Position numbers and translations under genes: made by a program
From: Arcticibacter pallidicorallinus
GTDB taxonomy: Bacteria > Bacteroidota > Bacteroidia > Sphingobacteriales > Sphingobacteriaceae
NCBI RefSeq assembly: GCF_003002875.1
Contig: NZ_PVTH01000014.1
Coordinates: 1-64,000 of the forward strand
Length of the DNA stretch: 64,000 nucleotides
Direction of reading: 5' to 3'
Notes under the pieces: model-generated
The model's input: the letters and a program-made list of their open reading frames with translations, nothing else
Databases searched by the model: none
Told to the model about the DNA's origin: nothing
Shown: piece after piece, positions 45,102 through 52,463 of the stretch
Layout of the letters: the number at the start of each line of letters is the position of its first letter
How positions within the stretch are numbered: position 1 is the stretch's first letter

Positions 45102-46766
45102 ATGCAACTAGCTAGAAAAAATTCGTATATACAAATTCATCCGACAGACAATGTCCTTGTCGCCTTAGTAGATCTTCAGGCGGGAACCGCGATTGAATTT
45201 GGAACGCAAACTTTCTGTCTGACCACAAACGTGAGTGCGAAGCATAAGTTTGGCTTAACAGATTTTGCCCCGGGAGATCCCATATTCATGTATGGTGTAC
45301 TGGTAGGAAAGGCTTGTGAGCCGATATCAAGAGGCGCAGCACTTACTGTTGAGAATATTAAGCACGCATCTGAAGAGTTTAAACTAGGTTCCCGTAAAAC
45401 AGAATGGACCCGGCCGGAAACTTCTCGCTTTGAGACGGCTACCTTTCAAGGTTTCCACCGTGCAGACGGAAGCGTAGGCACGGCGAACTATTGGCTCATT
45501 ATTCCTCTGGTTTTTTGTGAGAACAGGAATGTTGATATGATCAGAGAGGCGCTTACGGAGAAGCTGGGCTTCAGAAAGCCCCGTGGCTATGAATCGGAAG
45601 TCCAAGCCATCCTCGACATGTATCAGGCGGGAAAAACAGCTGCAGAGATCCTCGACGCTGATATCACAACATTTGCAAAAACAGGGCAGTCAAACAAGAT
45701 TTTTCCCAATGTGGATGGTATCAAATACCTTAACCACAGTCTCGGCTGCGGAGGAACACGCACAGATTCCGATGCTCTTTGTGGCCTGCTTGCAGGATAT
45801 ATCACCCATCCCAACGTTGCCGGAGCGACGGTATTGAGTCTCGGCTGTCAGCATGCACAGGCCAGTATTCTAAGAGCGGAGATTGAAAAGAGAGATCCGA
45901 ACTTCTCTAAGCCGCTGTTTATTCTGGAGCAACAACAGATTGGGACAGAGGAGAAAATGTTGCAAATGGCCTTAAAGCAAACCTTCGCAGGACTAATCGA
46001 AGCTAATGAATGCAATCGTCAACCAGCTCCAATCTCCAAACTGTGTATAGGACTTGAATGTGGTGGTTCAGACGGATTCTCCGGGATATCTGCAAATCCA
46101 ACCTTAGGTAGGTTATCCGATATTTTGGTTTCCGCAGGTGGCAGCGTAATCCTGGCAGAGTTTCCTGAATTGTGTGGTGTCGAACAGGAATTAAGCGACC
46201 GTTGTACCAACGAAGAGCTGGCCAACAAGTTTATGCATCTGATGCGCACGTACAACGCGAAGGCCGAGGCCGATGGCTCCGGGTTTTATGCAAACCCCTC
46301 GCCCGGTAATATCAAAGACGGCCTGATTACCGACGCGATAAAATCTGCTGGCGCTGCTAAGAAAGGTGGCTCTTCTCCGGTGACAGACGTTCTTGATTAT
46401 CCTGAAAAGGTAAGCAAAGCCGGCTTGAACCTTCTTTGTACCCCCGGCAGTGATGTGGAAAGCACCACTGCGGTTGTCGGATCGGGCGCGAACGTAGTTC
46501 TGTTCACCACAGGGCTCGGCACTCCAACCGGAAATCCAGTAGCACCTGTTCTGAAAATTTCCACCAATTCTGCTCTGTATACGCGCATGCCTGATATTAT
46601 TGATATTAACTGCGGTACAATCATTGAGGGCGACGAGAGTATCGAGCAAGCGGCAGAACGTATGCTGGATTATGTTATTCAGGTGGCAAGCGGAGTGATA
46701 ATGCCCAAGGCAGTAGGTCTGGGCCAGGATGATTTTATACCCTGGAAGAGGGGTGTTTCACTATAA
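45102..46766 (+). CDS. uxaA: UxaA-family sugar-acid dehydratase
   Basis: The 554-residue protein has the SAF domain at the start (IQIHPTDNVLVALVDLQAG) and the UxaA catalytic half with GFHRADGSVGTANYW, HSLGCGGT, LGCQHAQAS, LGLECGGSDGFSG and STTAVVGSGANVVLFTTGLG. Altronate and galactarate dehydratases of this family remove water from an aldonate to give a 2-keto-3-deoxy acid. The ATG at 45102, with AAGGAGG at 45093-45099, is preferred over a TTG at 45078. The following SDR and FAH genes suggest a different aldonate substrate than altronate, perhaps L-fuconate or similar. Confidence 0.85.
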   Translation: MQLARKNSYIQIHPTDNVLVALVDLQAGTAIEFGTQTFCLTTNVSAKHKFGLTDFAPGDPIFMYGVLVGKACEPISRGAALTVENIKHASEEFKLGSRKTEWTRPETSRFETATFQGFHRADGSVGTANYWLIIPLVFCENRNVDMIREALTEKLGFRKPRGYESEVQAILDMYQAGKTAAEILDADITTFAKTGQSNKIFPNVDGIKYLNHSLGCGGTRTDSDALCGLLAGYITHPNVAGATVLSLGCQHAQASILRAEIEKRDPNFSKPLFILEQQQIGTEEKMLQMALKQTFAGLIEANECNRQPAPISKLCIGLECGGSDGFSGISANPTLGRLSDILVSAGGSVILAEFPELCGVEQELSDRCTNEELANKFMHLMRTYNAKAEADGSGFYANPSPGNIKDGLITDAIKSAGAAKKGGSSPVTDVLDYPEKVSKAGLNLLCTPGSDVESTTAVVGSGANVVLFTTGLGTPTGNPVAPVLKISTNSALYTRMPDIIDINCGTIIEGDESIEQAAERMLDYVIQVASGVIMPKAVGLGQDDFIPWKRGVSL

Positions 46767-46775
46767 TTTGATAAA

Positions 46776-47540
46776 ATGTTCAGTTTAAAGAATAAACATG
46801 CCGTTATTACTGGCGGTGGAAGCGGTATCGGAAAAGCAATAGCGCAGGTTTTTGCGAAACAAGGTGCATTCGTGCACATCATTGAACTTAATGAAGAGTC
46901 CGGAAAACAAGTCACAGAAGAGATTCAGGCCCTGGGAGGGCAGGCTAAGTCCTATGGACTCAATGTCGTTAATCAAAGCGAGGTCATCGCAACTTTTCAA
47001 GCTATTGGTAGAATCGACGTGCTTGTCAACAATGCCGGTATCGCACATATAGGAAACGTCGAAAACTGCCCGGAGGATGATTTCGAACGAGTCTTCCAGG
47101 TAAACGTCAAAGGGGCCTATAATTGCATATATGCCGCTGCACCATCGATGAAAGCCAATGGCGGAGGCTGCATGTTACATATGGCTTCTATCGCTTCGGC
47201 GGTGGGAATAGCCGATCGCTTCGCTTATTCCATGAGTAAAGGAGCCATCCATGCAATGAGTATGTCTGTTGCGAGAGATTATCTAACTGACAATATTCGC
47301 AGCAACACCATATCTCCAGCTCGCGTGCACACACCATTTGTAGATGGCTTTATATCGAAGAATTATCCCGGGAAGGAATCGGAGATGTTTGAAAAGTTAT
47401 CTGCTAGTCAGCCTATCGGAAGAATGGCAGAGCCTGAGGAGATTGCCAATCTGGCTTTATACCTGTGTTCGGATGAAGCAGGTTTCATTACCGGAAATGA
47501 CTACCACATAGACGGAGGATTTATAAAACTAAACAACTAA
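46776..47540 (+). CDS. SDR dehydrogenase, probably 2-keto-3-deoxy-aldonate dehydrogenase
   Basis: The 254-residue enzyme is a classical short-chain dehydrogenase: NAD motif GGGSGIGKAIA (about 11-21), NNAGIAH, catalytic Ser in HMASIAS and YSMSK, and the C-terminal GNDYHIDGG. It lies 9 bp after the dehydratase. The product of the dehydratase, a 2-keto-3-deoxy acid, could be oxidised at C4 here to a 2,4-diketo acid, the substrate of the FAH-family enzyme that follows. This assignment is from gene order. Confidence 0.85.
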   Translation: MFSLKNKHAVITGGGSGIGKAIAQVFAKQGAFVHIIELNEESGKQVTEEIQALGGQAKSYGLNVVNQSEVIATFQAIGRIDVLVNNAGIAHIGNVENCPEDDFERVFQVNVKGAYNCIYAAAPSMKANGGGCMLHMASIASAVGIADRFAYSMSKGAIHAMSMSVARDYLTDNIRSNTISPARVHTPFVDGFISKNYPGKESEMFEKLSASQPIGRMAEPEEIANLALYLCSDEAGFITGNDYHIDGGFIKLNN

Positions 47541-47545
47541 GAAAA

Positions 47546-48409
47546 ATGAAATTAATCAGATTCGGAGAACCCGGAAAAGAGAAAACCGGAGTAATTATAA
47601 ACGATGTTAAATACGATACCTCAGCATTTGGAGGCGACTACGATGAGAACTTTTTCGAGAGCGACGGTCTTAACAGACTCAAGGCTTTCCTGAAAGAGAA
47701 TGAAGGAAAATTAAACGTAGTTCCAGATTCTGAAAGACTGGGAGCGCCTACAGCCAGGCCATCGAAGATCGTTTGTATTGGATTAAACTATGCTGATCAT
47801 GCAAAAGAAACGAACGCAGCACTTCCGTCAGAGCCCATCTTGTTTATGAAAGCCAGCACCTCATTTGCGGGTCCTAATGATGACATAATTATTCCGAGAA
47901 ACTCAGAAAAGACAGATTGGGAAGTTGAGTTATCGGTGGTAATTGGAAAAAAAGCCTCATACGTAGAAGAAGCTGAAGCGGAGCAGTACATAGCTGGCTA
48001 TGCTCTTCATAATGACGTTTCTGAGCGGGCTTTTCAGCTTGAGCGTAATGGAACCTGGGATAAAGGAAAAGGCTGCGATACATTTGCACCTACAGGCCCA
48101 TATCTGGCCACACCCGATGAGATAGATGATGTAAATAATCTGCGTTTATGGCTGAAGGTAAATGGCGAAATGATGCAGGACGGTACTACAGCCAATCTCA
48201 TTTTTAAAATCCCTTTCCTGATCTCCTATGTTAGCCAGTTTATGACCTTGCTTCCGGGGGATATCATCTCTACAGGTACGCCTGCCGGAGTAGGCTTAGG
48301 CTTTACTCCGCCGGTATTCTTAAAGCATGGCGATGTCGTAGAGCTTGGAATTGACGGATTGGGTGTCTCAAAGCAGACCGTCAAGGCATACGAAGCTTCC
48401 AAAGCATAA
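47546..48409 (+). CDS. Fumarylacetoacetase-family hydrolase (2,4-diketo-3-deoxy-aldonate type)
   Basis: The 287-residue protein has the FAH fold core: KIVCIGLNYADHAKET (about 72), EPILFMKAST, WEVELSVVIG with metal-binding Glu residues, GYALHNDVSERAFQ, and STGTPAGVGLGF. It is a cytoplasmic, metal-dependent enzyme. In the non-phosphorylated L-fucose/L-rhamnose routes such hydrolases split 2,4-diketo-3-deoxy acids into pyruvate and a hydroxy acid. It starts 5 bp after the SDR gene. It could also hydrolyse acylpyruvates. Confidence 0.85.
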   Translation: MKLIRFGEPGKEKTGVIINDVKYDTSAFGGDYDENFFESDGLNRLKAFLKENEGKLNVVPDSERLGAPTARPSKIVCIGLNYADHAKETNAALPSEPILFMKASTSFAGPNDDIIIPRNSEKTDWEVELSVVIGKKASYVEEAEAEQYIAGYALHNDVSERAFQLERNGTWDKGKGCDTFAPTGPYLATPDEIDDVNNLRLWLKVNGEMMQDGTTANLIFKIPFLISYVSQFMTLLPGDIISTGTPAGVGLGFTPPVFLKHGDVVELGIDGLGVSKQTVKAYEASKA

Positions 48410-48430
48410 AACCATTTAACCAACCAATAT

Positions 48431-49219
48431 ATGGATCTGAAATTAAAGGATAAGGTAGTCATTGTTACAGGAGGAGCCAGAGGTATAGGCAAAGGTATCT
48501 CCCTCGCGTTAGCGCGCGAGGGGGCAATACCTGCCATCGTGAGCAGAACGGCGTCTGAAAGTTTGAAGACTATAGCAGAAATAGAAGAGGCAGGAGGAAC
48601 CGCTTTTCAAATTGAAACCGATCTGAAGGATCCGGAGGCATGTAAGAGGGCCGTTAATGCCGCTTACGCTGTTTACGGGCGAATAGATGGTCTTGTCAAC
48701 AACGCCGGTGAAAACGACGGCGTTGGACTGGAGCACGGCGACTTCGACTCATTCATCTCTTCTTTGCATAAAAATCTGATCCATTACTATATGATGGCCC
48801 ATTACGCCGTTCCGTATTTGAAAGAGACGCAGGGATCTATTCTGAATATCAGCTCAAAGACTGCCGACACGGGACAAGGGGGCACCTCCGGATATGCCGC
48901 CTCTAACGGTGGAAGAAATGCTCTGACAAGAGAATGGGCAGTTGAATTGCTTAAGTATAATGTCAGGGTTAACGCGATTGTAATCGCTGAATGCTGGACT
49001 CCTCTTTACGAGCGCTGGATTCAGACGGTAGAAGATCCGGAAAAGGCCCTTAAATCCATAGTAGCCAATATTCCTCTAGGTCAGCGAATGACTACGCTGG
49101 AGGAAATAGGTAATGCCTCTGCATTTTTACTTTCTCCCTTGTCGAGTCATACGACAGGCCAGATAACGTACGTCGACGGAGGCTATGTGCATCTCGACAG
49201 AGCATTGCTGAACGCATAA
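48431..49219 (+). CDS. SDR dehydrogenase, candidate aldose 1-dehydrogenase
   Basis: The 262-residue short-chain dehydrogenase has GGARGIGKGI (about 13-22), NNAGEND, ISSKTADTGQGG, YAASNGGRNAL (the catalytic Tyr is followed four residues later by Gly rather than the usual Lys) and YVDGGYVHLD. It differs from the other SDR of the operon. Oxidation of the free sugar to its lactone at the start of the route is the best guess by gene order. The catalytic YxxxK appears as YAASNGG, so the active site may be altered. Confidence 0.8.
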   Translation: MDLKLKDKVVIVTGGARGIGKGISLALAREGAIPAIVSRTASESLKTIAEIEEAGGTAFQIETDLKDPEACKRAVNAAYAVYGRIDGLVNNAGENDGVGLEHGDFDSFISSLHKNLIHYYMMAHYAVPYLKETQGSILNISSKTADTGQGGTSGYAASNGGRNALTREWAVELLKYNVRVNAIVIAECWTPLYERWIQTVEDPEKALKSIVANIPLGQRMTTLEEIGNASAFLLSPLSSHTTGQITYVDGGYVHLDRALLNA

Positions 49220-49220
49220 A

Positions 49221-49255
49221 AAAAACCCGGACTAAAATAAATAGCCCGGGTTTCT
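49221..49255. terminator. Bidirectional terminator
   Basis: AAACCCGG (49223-49230) pairs with CCGGGTTT (49246-49253), with a 15-nt AT-rich loop, an A-run upstream and TTTCTT downstream. It lies between the converging SDR and YtxH genes. Confidence 0.75.
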
Positions 49256-49266
49256 TATATTAAAAC

Positions 49267-49596
49267 TTAAATAGCTCCTTCTACAGCATCATTTGCGTCG
49301 TTCGTCGCTTTCGTGTATTTGTCTTTTGCTTTATCTAAAGCATCGGTTGCGGAGTGTTTCAACTCATCAGCTTTTACAGATAGTGAATCCTTGGCTGTCT
49401 GTACTTTATCTTTAACTGTACTTGCCAGGTCTTTCGCCTTGTCGGAGATCTGAGTTCTTGTCTCAGAACCGCTGTCTGGCGCAAAAAGTATTCCTATTGC
49501 AGCACCAACCGCCACTCCTGCCAACAGGGCCGCGATAATTTTAGCTGAATCGTTATTGTCAGATAGACATCCGTTTAGATAATTTTTATAGTTCAT
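49267..49596 (-). CDS. YtxH-domain protein
   Basis: The 109-residue protein has one hydrophobic helix (IIAALLAGVAVGAAIGILFA, about 19-38) and then SGSETRTQISDKAKDL, the YtxH signature. A long Lys/Ala/Asp amphipathic helical tail follows, resembling LEA or apolipoprotein repeats. It is probably anchored in the inner membrane and linked to envelope or general stress. It has its own transcription unit. Confidence 0.8.
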   Translation of the reverse strand: MNYKNYLNGCLSDNNDSAKIIAALLAGVAVGAAIGILFAPDSGSETRTQISDKAKDLASTVKDKVQTAKDSLSVKADELKHSATDALDKAKDKYTKATNDANDAVEGAI

Positions 49597-49739
49597 GACG
49601 TGTTTTCTTTTGTTATATGACTAACATCTTTGTACTCATTGTGTTTACAAAAATTTTATTTAAATAGTTTGTGAGCTTCAAACGGATCATTAATCCAGAA
49701 AATATACGTATTTAACTAAAAATTGATGAACTTTGCATC

Positions 49740-49967
49740 GTGATTAGACACAGCAATAAACGGATCATTTACCTTTTACTCGTTACCTTCCTACTGAGCT
49801 ATCTGCCTGGTGCTAAGGCTTCAGCGTTGCAAGACAGAAGAGGAGGAGGCAAAGGCAGGACTGAACGAACGCAGAAAGGCGGTAGCTCGGGGAAACCGGT
49901 CAAAGAAGTTCCGAAGTCCCGAAAGCAAGATAAGCCTGAACCGGTAAAAGGTAAAGGTCGCCGATAA
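49740..49967 (+). CDS. Small cationic secreted protein next to a two-component system
   Basis: The 75-residue protein starts at GTG and has a signal peptide (IIYLLLVTFLLSYLPGAKAS). The mature part is only about 48 residues, almost all Lys, Arg, Gly, Glu, Gln and Pro (DRRGGGKGRTERTQKGGSSG, then KPVKEVPKSRKQDKPEPVKG), so it should be unfolded and very basic. No family is recognised. The response regulator gene begins 13 bp later, so the two are likely cotranscribed. It could bind DNA, LPS or the cell wall, or act as a signal for the kinase. This is speculative. Confidence 0.5.
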   Translation: MIRHSNKRIIYLLLVTFLLSYLPGAKASALQDRRGGGKGRTERTQKGGSSGKPVKEVPKSRKQDKPEPVKGKGRR

Positions 49968-49980
49968 AACTTACAAGGAT

Positions 49981-50661
49981 TTGAAGGTATTATTAGTAGA
50001 GGACGAAAAAACCCTGGCTTTTGAAATAGAGCTGTTCCTGAAAAAATCATTTTATTTATGTGATATGGCACATACTGCACAATCATCCCTGCAGTATCTG
50101 TCAGCCAATCAGTATGATTTCATCCTGCTGGACCTGGGTCTTCCCGATATGGACGGATTAAAGCTGCTGCTTGAAGCGAAGAAGCTCAATCCTGAAGCCG
50201 CATACATCATCCTTACTGCACGCGGAAAAACAGAAGACCGGATAGCGGGACTGGATCTTGGAGCGGATGACTACTTACCTAAACCTTTCTCCCTGCCAGA
50301 ATTGCATTCCAGGATGCAGGCCATTGCCCGCAGAAAATACCGCCTAAACAATTCCGAAGTATCTATCGGAGAGTTTGTCGTGGATATTCAAAAGAGGATC
50401 ATACGTCATCACGAAACAGAGATCGAGCTATCGAGGAAAGAATTCGATTTACTGAGCTATCTTCTTCTTCACAAAAACCGTCCCCTCACGCGGATGCAGT
50501 TAAGCGAGCATATCTGGGGCAATTTTATCGAAGATGATAACGAATCGAATTATATAGATGTGCACGTGAAGAACGTTCGCAAAAAGCTTGGTGCCTTTGC
50601 CAGCACCGAATGGCTGGAAACAATAAGGGGCGTAGGTTACAAAATAAGAAAACAGGCGTGA
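49981..50661 (+). CDS. OmpR/PhoB-family response regulator
   Basis: The 226-residue protein has a receiver domain (KVLLVEDEKT, phosphate-accepting Asp in FILLDLGLPDMDG at about 50-53, Lys in LPKPFS) and a winged-helix DNA-binding domain (about 130-225) with RKEFDLLSYLLLHKNR and SNYIDVHVKNVRKKLG. The start is TTG at 49981, with AAGGA 3 bp upstream. The kinase gene overlaps its end by 4 bp (GTGA), so the two form a coupled pair. Confidence 0.88.
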   Translation: MKVLLVEDEKTLAFEIELFLKKSFYLCDMAHTAQSSLQYLSANQYDFILLDLGLPDMDGLKLLLEAKKLNPEAAYIILTARGKTEDRIAGLDLGADDYLPKPFSLPELHSRMQAIARRKYRLNNSEVSIGEFVVDIQKRIIRHHETEIELSRKEFDLLSYLLLHKNRPLTRMQLSEHIWGNFIEDDNESNYIDVHVKNVRKKLGAFASTEWLETIRGVGYKIRKQA

Positions 50662-51980
50662 AGCTGCTCAATAAATTAACCCTCTCCATCACCTTATCCA
50701 AGTTGGGTATCGTCTTGCTGTTCATTATTATCTTACCTTTTATCGTCGAGAGGGTTGCGTCAGAATACACCAATTATCATCTCAGGAACCAAAAAGAGGC
50801 GGTGATGAAGTCGATTGCATGGAACGGCGTTAACTATTATCTCGAAGGCGACGATAGCTACGGAAGCTACACCATGCTGAAAGAGGAGTATATATCTCTC
50901 GAAGCTTCACCCGATATTCGATTGGATACTATTGAAACCACCAGACGCCTTGTTGAGCGGGATACTTTGGTCTACAGGGTTCTAAGCTATACCTTTCAGG
51001 AAAAAGGCAAAACCTACCTGCTGGAGGTAGGTAAAAAATTAACCTCAATAAACGAATACAACAGGCCCCTGCAGCGTATTGCGCTATATGTCTTGATCGG
51101 ACTCATTATTCTATCTTCCATAATCGACTTGTTGTATACTCGCTACCTGCTCCGCCCCCTGCAGCTCATTATCAAATCTAAACTCTTAAAACAATCTTTC
51201 CCATTTAAGGAAACAGCTAAACCGGTACAAACCACTACGGCCGACTTTAAATATCTGGATAGTTCACTTATCAGCCTTATGGATCAGATCAGAGAGGCTT
51301 TTGAGAAAGAAAGGGAGTTTACTGCAAATGCTTCACATGAGCTGATGACGCCTATCAGTATCCTCAAAAGCAAGATTGAGAATATGATAATCCAGGAAGA
51401 TGCCAGCGAGGATAATTTGCAGAGGCTAACAGAACTGATGACTACCGTGAGCCGTCTTAGCAGAATCGTCAACTCTCTTCTAATGATATCAAGAATCGAG
51501 AATGACCAATACCTCATGAAGGAAGAAGTTGATGTGAAGGAATTGGTACTTGAGGTCGTGACAGAACTCGAAGATAGGATACAGGGAAGCGAAATACAGA
51601 TAGATCTTAGCTTAAAAGAATCATTTATCTTTCAACCCTCCAATAAAGATCTTTTATTTCAATTGATCTACAACTTGCTCAATAATGCAATAAAGTACAA
51701 TGTCCCAAAGGGATCCATCCGTATTACGGACAGATACTCCCCGGAACATCGTTATGAACTGATGATTAGCGATACCGGTATAGGTATCTCATCAGCTGAT
51801 ATCCCCCTGATTTTTAACCGATTTAAAAAAGTGCATGTTCAGCGGTCCTCAGGGGGCTACGGTCTCGGGTTAGCAATCAGCAAGACTATTGCCGATTACC
51901 ACCATATCGAGATCGGAGTGGAGTCAGAGCCGGATAAGGGAACAACCTTTACATTGCTGTTCCCGGTTTCCAAAGCCTGA
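50658..51980 (+). CDS. Sensor histidine kinase
   Basis: Chosen to start at GTG 50658, this 440-residue kinase has two membrane helices (about 10-33 and 137-158), a short periplasmic part of about 100 residues, a HisKA box with H in NASHELMTPISILKSK, an N-box LIYNLLNNAIKYN, DTGIGISSAD and [14 protein letters not shown]. It should phosphorylate the regulator encoded just upstream. The frame is open further upstream inside the regulator gene, but the GTGA overlap is the natural start. It ends exactly where the opposite-strand gene ends. Confidence 0.88.
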   Translation: MKLLNKLTLSITLSKLGIVLLFIIILPFIVERVASEYTNYHLRNQKEAVMKSIAWNGVNYYLEGDDSYGSYTMLKEEYISLEASPDIRLDTIETTRRLVERDTLVYRVLSYTFQEKGKTYLLEVGKKLTSINEYNRPLQRIALYVLIGLIILSSIIDLLYTRYLLRPLQLIIKSKLLKQSFPFKETAKPVQTTTADFKYLDSSLISLMDQIREAFEKEREFTANASHELMTPISILKSKIENMIIQEDASEDNLQRLTELMTTVSRLSRIVNSLLMISRIENDQYLMKEEVDVKELVLEVVTELEDRIQGSEIQIDLSLKESFIFQPSNKDLLFQLIYNLLNNAIKYNVPKGSIRITDRYSPEHRYELMISDTGIGISSADIPLIFNRFKKVHVQRSSGGYGLGLAISKTIADYHHIEIGVESEPDKGTTFTLLFPVSKA

Positions 51981-52397
51981 TTATCTATGGTTCCCATGGC
52001 CACGCCCACGTCCGTTACCTCTTCCGTGATTGGCTTTATGATGTTTTGGTTGGCGGTGGTCCCTCTTATAATAAGAATGCCTTGACCGCTCAGAGCGCGA
52101 GTACCTGTCTCTGTAATAATGATGTCTCAAGTAGGGTCTTGGCTCATGAACCTCGATATGCCGTACATTATAGACGTTGTAATTTCTGTATCTGCCAGGC
52201 AGATGTGACCGGTGTACCCAGCGTCCTCTATCCTGATAATAGTAGACCCGTTCGGTTGTATGGTAGTAGGCACCTACATCCGGCATGTAGTAATAGGCTG
52301 GTTGTCCTATGTTAACATTTACACTAACCTGTGCTTTTACAGTTCCTGCTGTGATCAGTGTAAATAGAATGGCGAGAGTTAATGTTATCTTTTTCAT
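51981..52397 (-). CDS. Secreted Tyr/His/Arg-rich protein
   Basis: The 138-residue product, taken from the ATG at 52397, has a signal peptide (MKKITLTLAILFTLITAGTV, cut near KAQ). After about residue 50 it is made mostly of Tyr, Arg, His and Asp (YYRDRYSRSERSRHSYYKRD) and ends in GRGNGRGRGHGNHR. A frame start at 52418 adds seven residues. Similar short proteins are common in Sphingobacteriaceae and their function is unknown. It converges on the kinase gene with no bases between. Metal or polyanion binding is possible, given the His and Arg content. Confidence 0.6.
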   Translation of the reverse strand: MKKITLTLAILFTLITAGTVKAQVSVNVNIGQPAYYYMPDVGAYYHTTERVYYYQDRGRWVHRSHLPGRYRNYNVYNVRHIEVHEPRPYLRHHYYRDRYSRSERSRHSYYKRDHRQPKHHKANHGRGNGRGRGHGNHR

Positions 52398-52463
52398 GTT
52401 GCGCTTGCTTTTAATCAAAGAACAAGCAGCAACATGAAAATTAGATGAATTTTGGAGTTTATT

